DNA of 23,262 nt. Origin: a virus. The translations under genes and the position numbers were made by a program. Shown one piece after another: positions 1 to 8,066 of the stretch; the first letter of the stretch is position 1; each line of letters starts with the position of its first letter. The notes beneath the pieces were generated by a model that worked only from the letters and a program-made list of their open reading frames with translations, did no database searches and was not told the origin of the DNA. The stretch is from positions 1 to 23,262 of the IMG/VR virus record IMGVR_UViG_3300042691_034692; one strand, 5' to 3'.

Positions 1-135
1 GGCGGGCAAAAGCTCGACTTGTATGGAGCCAGAATTTCCTGTCGGCTGGATGGCGTTGAGGCTGTAGAGGTGGAGCTTGTCGAATACCTTCGCGGGAACA
101 GGCTCCGTGGTTATGGGTGTTGGGTTGGTTAGCAT
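1..135 (-). CDS. Partial tail-associated protein (N-terminal 45 residues)
   Basis: An open frame starts at an ATG three bases after the stop of the upstream tail fibre gene and stays open to the window edge, giving 45 codons. The protein begins MLTNPTPITT and continues with a segment containing KVFDKLHLYSLNAIQ. I do not recognise a family. Its position as the next gene of the leftward structural operon suggests a tail or virion protein, which is inference from context only. The antisense frame over the same bases has no recognisable features. Confidence 0.6.
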   Translation of the reverse strand, partial: MLTNPTPITTEPVPAKVFDKLHLYSLNAIQPTGNSGSIQVELLPA

Positions 136-138
136 AAA

Positions 139-1650
139 TTACGTTGTAGCCATCAGGCCTAATTCTCGGAGACGGGCGCGTATTTCATACAGTGCGACTC
201 TTGCTTCAAGGTCTTCAGCATTATTAACATCTCCCATTGATCCGTCGTTTGACCACGACATGACAACATCATTAGGACGATCCACAGGTGTCGCGCCGTA
301 GAATCCAAGCAGCGAGGATGTCGCGGAGCCGATCTTGATGCCGCGCAAAGCGGTTCCCGTGCCGCCAAATTCGGCGTCAATTATGAACTCGCTGGACGCC
401 CAGCGGAAGTTGGCTCGTTCAAAGTTGACGTTGTTTGTGCCGCTGACGGTATTGTAGATGCGGAACGTCTGCCCATTCGCTCCGTTACGTTGAGCCAGCG
501 TATTGTCTGCGTCTCTTGTTAAGACAACTTGCCCCGTCTGACTTATGGAAACATTTGAATAGGTTCCAAAAACAAATTCATCTGCGCTAAAAAAACTTTG
601 AGCTCTTCCGTAATCCCGTCCGAATCTAAGTGTTAATCCGTTAGCGTCAAATCTCCAAGTGTTTGCATCGCTATTGGTAATGTGACCATTGTTTGGATCA
701 GTAGATCGCAGTGTTAAATGGCCCGTTGCCGCTATGATAATTTTTGTTTGTCCATCAGCCTGCAACTCCAAAGCCCTCGCGCTGCCCGTGCCCGCTTTCT
801 CCGTGCCGATCTGCAACACGTTGCTCGACCAGCGCAGGAAGCCGCGTTCGTGGTTCGTGGTGGAGGTGAAGGTGTTGTAGATGTTGAAGGTTTGGGCGTT
901 GGTTCCGTTGCGTTGGGCAAGGGTTCCTGCGGCGTCTCTGGCTAATAACACATCAACGCCAGTAACAGAGTTATTGCCAATGCCAAAACCAACTGGCATA
1001 TATAGATTTCCATTTATTACCCTCAACTGATCCGTCAACTGTTTTAGATCGGGGGAATAAGATGCAATGCGAAACTCAACATTACCTTCGCCATAGTAGA
1101 GACGAGCAGGCGTGCTGCCCCCTTGAGAGGATAAAACAAGGTCGCCTGATTTTAGAACCCTAAAACGGCTAGCTCCTCCAACTTTGAAGTTTGCTAGGGT
1201 GGAATACTCTCCCGAATTAGTGTCTACGGCATTTATTTCCGCGAGCGAAAATCGTTGCTTGGTTGTGAATGTGATATTAGTGCGAGTGCTGGTGGAGTTA
1301 ATTAAGTAAGTCCCAGTGCCTCCTACTCCAGTTCCCAATCCTGTAATTACAGTTCCTATGAGATCACCCGCCGCAATTTCTTGTCCCACTTTAATAACGC
1401 CAGAGATTATTGAAGTGACAGTCATGGTTCCACCAGAGGTGTTTGCCACAAAGACCGCTTGATCGTTCCAAGTCTGCGCCAGATCGAGCACAGGTGCGGA
1501 CGCCGTGAGCGTGCCGTTGTTGGCGGCGAGCGTGGTGAAAGTGCCTGCGGCGGGCGTGGTGCTCCCAATCGGCGTGTTCTGAATCGAGCCGAAGGTGACA
1601 TTACTCAAGGGTCCGGGGTTCAGGGGGAAAAATGTCGAGAGTTGGCTCAT
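139..1650 (-). CDS. Tail fibre protein with duplicated beta-rich module
   Basis: This 503-residue protein (start MSQLSTFFPL) is probably a tail fibre or spike that contacts the host. A start 27 bases earlier is possible, but the chosen ATG lies one base after the stop of the upstream gene, as expected in this tightly packed operon. The N-terminal third is rich in Thr, Gly and Ser. Two copies of a module beginning with LAQRNG and continuing QTF-IYNT, an ER--FRW-like stretch and a GTG-A segment lie roughly at bases 780-955 and 375-530. Such modules recur in phage fibre proteins. The last 30 residues are charged and helical (NNAEDLEARVALYEIRARL), like a coiled-coil trimerisation or chaperone tail. 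It follows the glycine-rich tail gene. The fold is inferred from composition and repeats. Confidence 0.75.
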   Translation of the reverse strand: MSQLSTFFPLNPGPLSNVTFGSIQNTPIGSTTPAAGTFTTLAANNGTLTASAPVLDLAQTWNDQAVFVANTSGGTMTVTSIISGVIKVGQEIAAGDLIGTVITGLGTGVGGTGTYLINSTSTRTNITFTTKQRFSLAEINAVDTNSGEYSTLANFKVGGASRFRVLKSGDLVLSSQGGSTPARLYYGEGNVEFRIASYSPDLKQLTDQLRVINGNLYMPVGFGIGNNSVTGVDVLLARDAAGTLAQRNGTNAQTFNIYNTFTSTTNHERGFLRWSSNVLQIGTEKAGTGSARALELQADGQTKIIIAATGHLTLRSTDPNNGHITNSDANTWRFDANGLTLRFGRDYGRAQSFFSADEFVFGTYSNVSISQTGQVVLTRDADNTLAQRNGANGQTFRIYNTVSGTNNVNFERANFRWASSEFIIDAEFGGTGTALRGIKIGSATSSLLGFYGATPVDRPNDVVMSWSNDGSMGDVNNAEDLEARVALYEIRARLRELGLMATT

Positions 1651-1651
1651 A

Positions 1652-3136
1652 TTAACGATAAGTGGTGATGACAACAACGCCGTTTGCTCCTGCGCCGCCG
1701 CTGTTGTCGCCTCCGGCAGCGTTCAGCGATCCGCTTCCGCCGCCGCCGCCAGCGCCATAGTTGCCGCCCGCGCCACCCTTGTTCGCCGCGCCGTTGGCGC
1801 TGTTGGGGCTGCCGCCGCTTCCTCCAAGGCCGTAGTAGAAAAATCCCGTGCCGTCTGTGCCCGCCGCGTTTGCGGTGGCCGAAATGCCAGTTCTGACTCC
1901 TGTTCCTGTCAGACCTATGGAAGCACCTGCACCTCCTGTGCCATAAGCTCCCGCTGCGCTTTTTCCCGCACCACCACCACCGCCAGACGGCATGGACATT
2001 CTGACTTCTCCGATTCCGCCTGTGGTTTCTGGAGAACCTGAGCCGCCGCCAGCACTGCTGTCTTGCGTGCCACCATAAAATGCTCCACGCGCAGCCGAAG
2101 GCGCACCGCGAGTTCCTGCTGTTGTTGTTCCGCCAGCGCCAGCCGTGCCGCCTCTGGCTTCTAGAAACGATCCAAAGCTGGTGTTGCCGCCCGCCACTCC
2201 ACTCTGTCCGTTGGTGTCTGACGCGGTTCTTGCCCCTCCACCGTTACCGCCTGCTCCGATTATTACCGTCTCGGTCGAGCCAAGAAAGTCGGCGTTAAGC
2301 CAACCTATCGACACGCCAGCACCGCTGCCACCGCCACCGCCAAACGCCGCCGTGGATGCGTCACTGCGGCGTCCGCCGCCGCCGCCACCACCGCCGCCGA
2401 TGAGCAGGTAGTGGACGAGCTTGGCGCCAGCGGGTTTTGTCCATGTGCCGTTGGCGGTGAAGATTTGGGTGTCGGTGAGTTGGGCCGTAGTCGCGTATCC
2501 CGTGAGGTCTGTCACGCTCCCGAAATAAGGCACCACCTTCCAACCAACCGTGGAGCCGACAAAGACGAGCGAGAAGGCGGCGTCCTCGATGTTGCAGTCC
2601 ATGTTTTCCGCGAGGCTTTCGATGTTGCTGCCGTTGCGGGCAATGGTCAGGTTGTTCGTGTCGAAGGTGCCCGCGTAGTCGAGGATTGATACCGTGTCGC
2701 CATTAGACGGCGAGGCGGGCAGCGTGAGGGTGAAGGCTCCGGCTGTGGTGTCGGCGGCGACCTTTGCGCCGTTGGCCAAGGTGGTGGCCGTGGTGACGAC
2801 GGTGTAGTCGATCGGCTCGGCGGCGACATCACTCGACCCCAAAGAAACATTCCCCGTCTGCCCGTTGACCGAATTGACCGGATAATCGCCGCCGTATTCC
2901 CAGTCCGTCGCACGGACGCCGGTATTGTTCTTACGAATCCAGATTCCTGCTTGTCGTCTGTTGACTAGCCAAACGCCCGTGGAACTTCTTACTAAGAAAC
3001 TAGCCCCGACCGCCGGATCGCCGACTGTCTCGGGAAGCTCGGCAAACGTCTCGACCTCCCCCTCGAAAACGACAGTGCCGCCGCCCGATCCGACCAAATC
3101 GAGGTTGCCGGTGAAGGGATTAAAGCTCCAAGCCAT
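1652..3136 (-). CDS. Glycine-rich tail fibre or adhesin protein
   Basis: The 494-residue product starts MAWSFNPFTGNLDLVG, an opening I recognise from many phage tail proteins. Residues 20-220 look like a beta-rich shaft, including a VNSVNGQTGNVSL segment. A short FTANGTWTKPAG segment follows at about 226-238. Residues 247-494 are extraordinarily glycine-rich, starting with nine consecutive Gly, and end in GVVVITTYR. Gly-rich domains of this type form receptor-contacting tips in some phage adhesins (polyglycine-II sheets in T-even gp38 are the known example). Homology to gp38 is not claimed. The start ATG overlaps the previous stop by one base (TAATG). A host-recognition role is inferred. Confidence 0.78.
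   Translation of the reverse strand: MAWSFNPFTGNLDLVGSGGGTVVFEGEVETFAELPETVGDPAVGASFLVRSSTGVWLVNRRQAGIWIRKNNTGVRATDWEYGGDYPVNSVNGQTGNVSLGSSDVAAEPIDYTVVTTATTLANGAKVAADTTAGAFTLTLPASPSNGDTVSILDYAGTFDTNNLTIARNGSNIESLAENMDCNIEDAAFSLVFVGSTVGWKVVPYFGSVTDLTGYATTAQLTDTQIFTANGTWTKPAGAKLVHYLLIGGGGGGGGGRRSDASTAAFGGGGGSGAGVSIGWLNADFLGSTETVIIGAGGNGGGARTASDTNGQSGVAGGNTSFGSFLEARGGTAGAGGTTTAGTRGAPSAARGAFYGGTQDSSAGGGSGSPETTGGIGEVRMSMPSGGGGGAGKSAAGAYGTGGAGASIGLTGTGVRTGISATANAAGTDGTGFFYYGLGGSGGSPNSANGAANKGGAGGNYGAGGGGGSGSLNAAGGDNSGGAGANGVVVITTYR
2372..2398 (-). repeat. GGN trinucleotide tract encoding nine glycines
   Basis: On the plus strand this is a run of CCG/CCA units; on the coding strand it encodes Gly247-Gly255 of the glycine-rich tail protein. 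A near-perfect trinucleotide tract at the start of a putative receptor-binding domain could change length by slippage without breaking the frame. Confidence 0.7.
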
Positions 3137-3369
3137 TAGCTTTTCAGAACGCGGGTCAGGTTCGTGCCGGTGTAAGAAAAGTTCCGGGTCTCAACGATCT
3201 GACCGTTCAACTTATACTCGACCTTGGTCAGGTTGCTGCCGGCATAGGTCAGCACGATGTCGTCCCAGGTCGGGCTGGCTGCATAGAGGACAGAATTGAT
3301 CTTCTGCAACGACCGCTCGGTGTAATCCTCGCGAAGTGGGACATCGCCCTCTGGATAATAAGCTGGCAT
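3136..3369 (-). CDS. Small tail-operon protein, function unknown
   Basis: The 77-residue protein starts MPAYYPEGDVPLREDYTERS. Its second half (TYAGSNLTKVEYKLNGQIVETRNFSYTGTNLTRVLKS) has alternating strand-like pattern with two similar TY/SYTGxNLT-V segments, suggesting a small beta structure. No signal peptide, membrane segment or catalytic motif is visible. It begins one base after the stop of the HNH-like gene and its stop overlaps the start of the glycine-rich tail gene (TAATG), so translation is probably coupled. A role as a tail adaptor or fibre-associated protein is inferred only from position. Confidence 0.65.
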   Translation of the reverse strand: MPAYYPEGDVPLREDYTERSLQKINSVLYAASPTWDDIVLTYAGSNLTKVEYKLNGQIVETRNFSYTGTNLTRVLKS

Positions 3370-3370
3370 G

Positions 3371-3583
3371 TTATTTTATACTCCGGTTCACGGACCTCGG
3401 CAACACGGCGAGGTTCGACATGTGGTTGCTCATGCCGCTGCGATGATGCACGTCCTTACCGTCGCCTTTGCTCACGTAGCCCGCTTTGGTCATCTTGCGA
3501 CGGGCGGCGTTGCGTTGAGCGCGGCGCTTCTTCTGGACCGGCGAAGCATGGTAGCTCTCGTATTCTCTTTTGTAGTCTCTCAT
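3371..3583 (-). CDS. HNH-like small phage protein
   Basis: This 70-residue basic protein reads MRDYKREYESYHASPVQKKR and then carries a run of Arg/Asn/Ala before GKDVHHRSGMSNHMSNLAVLP and NRS near the end. The spacing of VHH, a central N, NL and a final NR resembles the compact HNH-like proteins often found beside phage head and tail genes. No zinc-binding cysteine pairs are present, so it could be a reduced HNH fold or merely an architectural DNA-binding protein. The start overlaps the portal stop (ATGA), and it ends one base before the next gene. Nuclease activity is not shown by the sequence alone. Confidence 0.65.
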   Translation of the reverse strand: MRDYKREYESYHASPVQKKRRAQRNAARRKMTKAGYVSKGDGKDVHHRSGMSNHMSNLAVLPRSVNRSIK

Positions 3584-5901
3584 GGCATCATCGGTTGTGC
3601 AGCCGGGGCAATCTCGGCAGCGGTTTTGGCGTCTTTGAGCGCAAGCTCCTGCATCGTCTTGGCCTGCTTGGTCTGCATGTCGATCTGGTGCTTCTCGATC
3701 TGCATCTGAAGTTTGGCCCGACGTTCGGCGAGGTCGGCTTGCGCCTTCGGTGAAAGCATCTGAGCTTCGGCCAACTGCTGCTCCATCTGGGCGATCCGCG
3801 CTCTCTCGGCTTCGATCGCACGGGCTTGCTCGGCCTCTTGCGCTTTCGCTTGCTGCTCGGCGGCAGCTTGAAGCTCGTCGGCCAAACGCTGTCCCGAGGC
3901 ATTAAGCTGCTGGAACCGTTGGCGCATGAGCGCGATCTGATCCTGACGGGCGACATCGGGGGCAAGCAACTGCAAGTGTTCTCCGAGGTGCGGGAGCATG
4001 GTCTGGTAGGCACGAAGCGCGTTCTGCGGCTCGGCCTGACCCTGGGACACGGCTTGATCAAGTCCGTCGAGTGCGGTCAGGTGACGTGAAGCGTGGATGA
4101 AATGGTTCTCGCCCGAGGAGACCGGCAATCCGGTGCCGCTGGTCATCGTGGCGTTTTCGAGCAGCGCGATCTTGTCGTCGATCGGGGTGCGAAGAGTCGT
4201 GGACGGTGACGGTAGATAGCGGTCGACCACTTCCTGACCGAAGCGGGCAGCAATGCGGTCGCGGAGAAGGTTGATCCGGCCCGCCTCATCGAGCGACCCG
4301 AAGATCTGCATGGTCTCGTCGATCGCCGCACTCCGCATCCCAGGGCTTCCGTAACCGATGGCCCGGACAGGCTCGACCGAGGAGAAGCGGTGGATCGCCT
4401 CCTCCGGGACTCCACGCGCCATACAACGACGCTTGAACTCGATCGCCTCGCGACCGCCGGGTTCGTTAGCGGCATAATCACGCGACACTAAACGCCTGTA
4501 TGCCTCACGAAGGAGACGTTTCCAAGGATGGTAGAAGAGATTGATCGCGGCTGATCCGAGCACCGCTTCCTGCTGCAACTGGGCGCGAACCTCATAAGCC
4601 GTCCGTGACTGACCATCCGGCGTGACCGCACGCGACTGGTAGCCGACGGTGCGGTTCTGCATATTCATCGTCAGGTCGTTCAAGACCGGGATGAGGTTCT
4701 GCTGGTAGTTCGGGATCGCCTTGTCGACGATCTTCAGCCCCGGAGGGAACAGCGCATAGGGGCCGTAATACGACAGTGTTAGGTCTTCGAGCGCACGGGA
4801 GCCGTTGTCTCCAGGCTGGACGATCAACGCGCTCGAAAGCAATGCCCCGTCGACCATGCCGCAGCGGAGGCGATTGAGTAGCTGGATGTGCGGATACACT
4901 TTGTATCCAAGGCCGCGGATGCCGTGATACGTGCCGTTGCCGACACCGTAGCAGAAGGTAACAAAGCAATTCGTCGGGGCGTCGAAACGATTCGGCTTTT
5001 TGAAGAGGAAGTCCTCTTCCTTGGCGTTCTCGTCAGAACCGATCGGGTCTTTGAGGAAGATGAGGTGGCTGACCTTCTTGTCGAACTCGCGCACCCACAT
5101 GTGGACGACATGGACTTTCTTCCCGCGGCTGTTGCCGTAGAGGAGGTCGTTATTCTTGAGTTCGACTTCGAGCTTCTCCCACTCACCGGCCTCTTGGAAG
5201 CTGGAGTCGCGGCAAGCGCGGATAAGCGCCTGCTTCACCATCTTTACATTCCAGCCGAGATCCTTCGCGACCTCCGGGTCTTCGATGAACTTGTAGAGTT
5301 GATGCGCTTGGTATTCCCGGTCGACCGTGGCGACCTCGATCTCCCACTCGGAGGCGCGTGTTCCACGGGGAATCCGGAACTCGGACAAGCCTGCCACACG
5401 CCAGCGCCAATCGACTTCGTCCTCGAAGTAGCAGACGCCAACGCCGTGCGAGACGAACTGATCGGCCAACATCTGATGGTTGAACTCAAATTCCTGCCAC
5501 TCTTTCAAAGTGCGGTGAAATTCTTCGGCCAAGACCCGCTCCCACTCGACGCGCTGCTCGGGTGAGCCGTAGTCGATCGTGATCCGCGCCATGACATCGA
5601 CCGAGGAGGTAAGGTCGTAGTATCCGGCGAGGGCTTGCTCCTTGAGTGAAGCAGCTTCGCCGAAGTCGAGGTTGGTCCGTTCCCCCTGCCCCATCTCAAT
5701 AAGATCCTGCTGATTGAAGGGAGCCGCGCCATTGAACATGGCGTCGACCAAGGCGCGGTTCTTGGACGATCCTTGGTCGGAGTCCTTGATCGCTTTATAT
5801 ATCGAGCGGGCCGAATTGACGTTGTCGACGCGCATCTTCGGCGCTTTGCCGTTTTCGTCGAGGCCGAGGATTTCGAGGGGTGCTAGTTCGGAATTTGTCA
5901 T
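3580..5901 (-). CDS. Portal (head-to-tail connector) protein
   Basis: The 773-residue protein is probably the dodecameric portal through which DNA enters and leaves the capsid. Its length fits large podovirus-type portals. The N-terminal half is mixed alpha/beta with Trp- and Tyr-rich stretches. The middle contains QLLNRLRCGMVDGALLSSAL followed by a stem-like region (NMQNRTVGYQSRAVTPDG), and an FYHPWKRLLREAYRR helix follows, all typical of head-tail connectors. Residues from about 660 form a long Gln/Ala/Glu/Lys coiled coil, probably the barrel or crown. It lies downstream of terminase, separated by three enzyme genes, and overlaps both neighbours by four bases. The assignment rests on pattern and context rather than a single signature motif. 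Confidence 0.8.
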   Translation of the reverse strand: MTNSELAPLEILGLDENGKAPKMRVDNVNSARSIYKAIKDSDQGSSKNRALVDAMFNGAAPFNQQDLIEMGQGERTNLDFGEAASLKEQALAGYYDLTSSVDVMARITIDYGSPEQRVEWERVLAEEFHRTLKEWQEFEFNHQMLADQFVSHGVGVCYFEDEVDWRWRVAGLSEFRIPRGTRASEWEIEVATVDREYQAHQLYKFIEDPEVAKDLGWNVKMVKQALIRACRDSSFQEAGEWEKLEVELKNNDLLYGNSRGKKVHVVHMWVREFDKKVSHLIFLKDPIGSDENAKEEDFLFKKPNRFDAPTNCFVTFCYGVGNGTYHGIRGLGYKVYPHIQLLNRLRCGMVDGALLSSALIVQPGDNGSRALEDLTLSYYGPYALFPPGLKIVDKAIPNYQQNLIPVLNDLTMNMQNRTVGYQSRAVTPDGQSRTAYEVRAQLQQEAVLGSAAINLFYHPWKRLLREAYRRLVSRDYAANEPGGREAIEFKRRCMARGVPEEAIHRFSSVEPVRAIGYGSPGMRSAAIDETMQIFGSLDEAGRINLLRDRIAARFGQEVVDRYLPSPSTTLRTPIDDKIALLENATMTSGTGLPVSSGENHFIHASRHLTALDGLDQAVSQGQAEPQNALRAYQTMLPHLGEHLQLLAPDVARQDQIALMRQRFQQLNASGQRLADELQAAAEQQAKAQEAEQARAIEAERARIAQMEQQLAEAQMLSPKAQADLAERRAKLQMQIEKHQIDMQTKQAKTMQELALKDAKTAAEIAPAAQPMMP

Positions 5902-6653
5902 TTTTGCAGGGCTTCAATTAAGCTGCCGTCTTTACAGCCATGAACGACGGCGGCATCGGCGGGCACCGGACCGTAGACCGAGAGGTCGTCGATCGGGTCG
6001 CAGTAGATCTCGCCTTTCGGGCCGATCTCGTAGTTCTTGGTGCGCCAGTTGTTGTGAATCAGTTTGGAGACCGCCGTGTTCGGACGCATCTCGTGGCGGA
6101 GGTAAACGTCGAAGGGTTCGACATTCGGACCGTCGTCGATCCGGACATAGCTCCAGAGGAGCGAGCGGTGATGAAAATCGGCGGGATAAACACACGTCCC
6201 GATGACATGCTCGCCATCGACTTTGACGAATTCGCGGGTCTTGCGGTCCAACATCCGGGTCGGCTGGACCGCTCCCAGAAAGAGCTTTTGCGCTTGGTTG
6301 TATTCGACCTCGATCGCGTCGAGCCAATCTTCCCGGATCGGGGTGCAGTCGGCCTCGAACCAATACCAAACGTCCTTATTCCCGCTGTGCTGAAGGTATC
6401 GCACCGTGCGAGCCCATAGATGGTTGGCCGACTGGGGCCAGCCGAGCTCGCACTCGGAATCCGGAACAAAGAGGGTGGCTTCGGCGAAAAGCGGAGCCAG
6501 CCGATCCTTCAGGGCGGCGGCTTCATCCTTAGTCTGGAGCGTGCCGACCACGAGGAGCTTGTGGCGCGACAAGACGCCCAAAAGCTCAAGATGGCCAGCC
6601 AGAGCGGTGGCGAGCTTCAGGTCGGCCTTGCTGACGGGAAGGACAAGTAGCAT
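5898..6653 (-). CDS. GT-A-like glycosyltransferase
   Basis: The product has 251 residues from MLLVLPVSKADLKLA. The frame opens 45 bases further upstream, but that start lies inside the previous gene, and the chosen ATG follows a TATAATAAC element, so I prefer it. Residues 95-110 read WYWFEADCTPIREDWLDAIE. This matches the acidic DxD-like centre and the following W-D-I of GT-A-type enzymes that use nucleotide sugars and a metal. Downstream are EHVIGTCVYPADFHHRS and RHEMRPNTAVSKLIHNNW. It ends with a four-base overlap into the portal. The target could be DNA bases, capsid protein or host surface sugar; the sequence does not say which. Confidence 0.7.
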   Translation of the reverse strand: MLLVLPVSKADLKLATALAGHLELLGVLSRHKLLVVGTLQTKDEAAALKDRLAPLFAEATLFVPDSECELGWPQSANHLWARTVRYLQHSGNKDVWYWFEADCTPIREDWLDAIEVEYNQAQKLFLGAVQPTRMLDRKTREFVKVDGEHVIGTCVYPADFHHRSLLWSYVRIDDGPNVEPFDVYLRHEMRPNTAVSKLIHNNWRTKNYEIGPKGEIYCDPIDDLSVYGPVPADAAVVHGCKDGSLIEALQK

Positions 6654-6684
6654 ACGCGGTTGTGCGGTTATTATAGCCGAATAA
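6654..6684 (-). promoter_or_regulatory. TATAAT-containing gap upstream of the GT-A gene
   Basis: The 31-base gap holds, on the minus strand, TATAATAACCGCAC about 16 bases before the ATG. TATAAT is a perfect consensus -10 hexamer. No good -35 is evident. The core TATAATAAC matches the element before the small gene starting at 8238. Confidence 0.35.
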
Positions 6685-7092
6685 CTAAGGGGCAACAAAC
6701 TGTTCGAGGAGTTTCCAGTTATCGGGCTGTCTGTGAAGACGCGGGGTGTAGCTGATCTTGCCGCGGTTCTTGATCTCCTTGAATTTCCACAAGACGAACT
6801 GGTTCACGTCGGGCAGATAAGCAGCAAGGATGTCGAAATCGCCGGTCTTATATTTGATCCCCTTCTTCTTGCGCGTCCCGCGGCGGGAAACCTTTACTTG
6901 GTAAAGACGGCGCTTCGTGTCGAGCCAAGCCCGTTTGACTTGGACACTGATCGGCCGACCCGCCGCCGCGACGATCCAAACATCGACCGTGCTGCTGGTC
7001 GGACCCATCGGGATCAATACATTGAATTTTTTGGACGTGGCCTCGGCAGCAAACAACAATTCGGCGTGCGTGCCTTTTTCGCAGTTGGTCAT
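6685..7092 (-). CDS. PD-(D/E)XK nuclease, intron-homing (I-Ssp6803I) type
   Basis: This 135-residue protein has the layout I recognise from the PDDEXK_5 family, whose known member I-Ssp6803I is a group I intron homing endonuclease. KGTHAELLFAAEA gives Glu11 in helix 1, SSTVDVWIV gives Asp37, and ISVQVKRAW gives Gln51 and Lys53 in the QxK form of the motif. A basic stretch (RRGTRKKKGIKYKTGDFDILAAYL) follows, with the conserved D-D-A-Y strand. It is free-standing between two glycosyltransferases, not inside a visible intron. Its start overlaps the upstream stop (ATGA). It may be a mobile nuclease or a recombination or packaging accessory. Confidence 0.68.
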   Translation of the reverse strand: MTNCEKGTHAELLFAAEATSKKFNVLIPMGPTSSTVDVWIVAAAGRPISVQVKRAWLDTKRRLYQVKVSRRGTRKKKGIKYKTGDFDILAAYLPDVNQFVLWKFKEIKNRGKISYTPRLHRQPDNWKLLEQFVAP

Positions 7093-8066
7093 TTGGAGAC
7101 CGCCTCCACCAGCGGCTTAACTTTCCCAAAGATTTGAAATGCACTGTCGCGCCGGACGAGGTGCGGGATGCGGACCGCATTCTGCCGGTCGACCTCTTGG
7201 GCGGCGGATTCGTCGTTGAGATAGCGGTCGTAACCCTTGAGGTGCTTGGTCGCCAAGCGGTGCGATTTGAAGCTGACCCGCTCGCCCGTGCGGCGTGAGA
7301 TAACTTGCCATCCGCCCGGAGGCAGGACGTTGCGGTCGACATCCGGCGGCGGGATAAACTCGGGGATATCCAGGCTCGGGATTCCGCCGTTGTAGGAATA
7401 GAAACCATTCTTTCGCGGGTAGAGGCAGTCGGGCGTCCAGAGGCATGTCTCTTGGATAAACGGCACCCCGAGGCCGATCGCCAAGCCCATCGGACTCGAT
7501 TGATTGCCGATGAAGAGATCCGCGCCCGCGATCAGCCGGGCGAGTTCGAGGTAGTCATGGGTGATCGCATACTCCGCGTGAACCTTGCTGACCCGTCGCA
7601 GTTCCTCGACCTCGTGCGGCAGACCGACAAAGAGAAGCTGTGTGCCGAACTTCTCGCCGATCTCATCCCAGCGGAAGTAAGGATTGTGATATCGCGGGCT
7701 GCGATGACAAACGATGCGGCCTCGGGATTTAACCGACGGCGCAACCTTCAACCAAGGTTCCGGCCCCGCGTTGGCATTGACCCAATCGCTTTGAAGCTCC
7801 ATCAGGTTGACCCCGTAGATCAACCCGCCGTTCCGGAAGGTGGAGAAGTTGACTACGTATTCGGATTTCGGCGCATCCCCGTGGAACACCTTGCCGATGT
7901 AGTCCTGGGATTCCAAAAGCGGACGAAGCACGCTGGCCCGCTCGGGTGTCATCTTCGCCGTCCAAGGACGGGAGTTCAGATACAAATCACCTTTACCCAG
8001 CGCCCTGATCGCGGGCAGGGCATAAATTACATCTCCCAGATCGCCGCTATGAAAGTAATTCATCAT
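7089..8066 (-). CDS. GT-B-like glycosyltransferase (heptosyltransferase-like)
   Basis: The 325-residue protein starts MMNYFHSGDLGDVIYALPAI. That SGxLGDVIxALPAI opening is characteristic of GT-B enzymes related to the ADP-heptose glycosyltransferases of family 9. In the C-terminal Rossmann half, ARLIAGADLFIGNQSSPMGLAIGLGVPFIQE matches the usual nucleotide-sugar binding loop, and GRIVCHRSPRYHNPYFRWDEI precedes it. The final 70 or so residues are an extension rich in charged residues with GGWQVISRRTGERVSFKSH. It overlaps the small upstream gene by 20 bases and the nuclease by four. A role in virion or host-surface glycan modification is possible; DNA modification cannot be excluded. Confidence 0.72.
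   Translation of the reverse strand: MMNYFHSGDLGDVIYALPAIRALGKGDLYLNSRPWTAKMTPERASVLRPLLESQDYIGKVFHGDAPKSEYVVNFSTFRNGGLIYGVNLMELQSDWVNANAGPEPWLKVAPSVKSRGRIVCHRSPRYHNPYFRWDEIGEKFGTQLLFVGLPHEVEELRRVSKVHAEYAITHDYLELARLIAGADLFIGNQSSPMGLAIGLGVPFIQETCLWTPDCLYPRKNGFYSYNGGIPSLDIPEFIPPPDVDRNVLPPGGWQVISRRTGERVSFKSHRLATKHLKGYDRYLNDESAAQEVDRQNAVRIPHLVRRDSAFQIFGKVKPLVEAVSK

Noticed and set aside
1595-2041. Ser/Ala/Arg/Cys-rich plus-strand frame opposite the glycine-rich tail gene
   Set aside because: It is the antisense of Gly/Ala codons and shows no protein-like pattern.
4888-5565. 225-residue plus-strand open frame opposite the portal gene
   Set aside because: It is fully antisense to the portal, has no start context or recognisable motif, and its Leu/Asp/Val-rich composition is the mirror of the portal codons.
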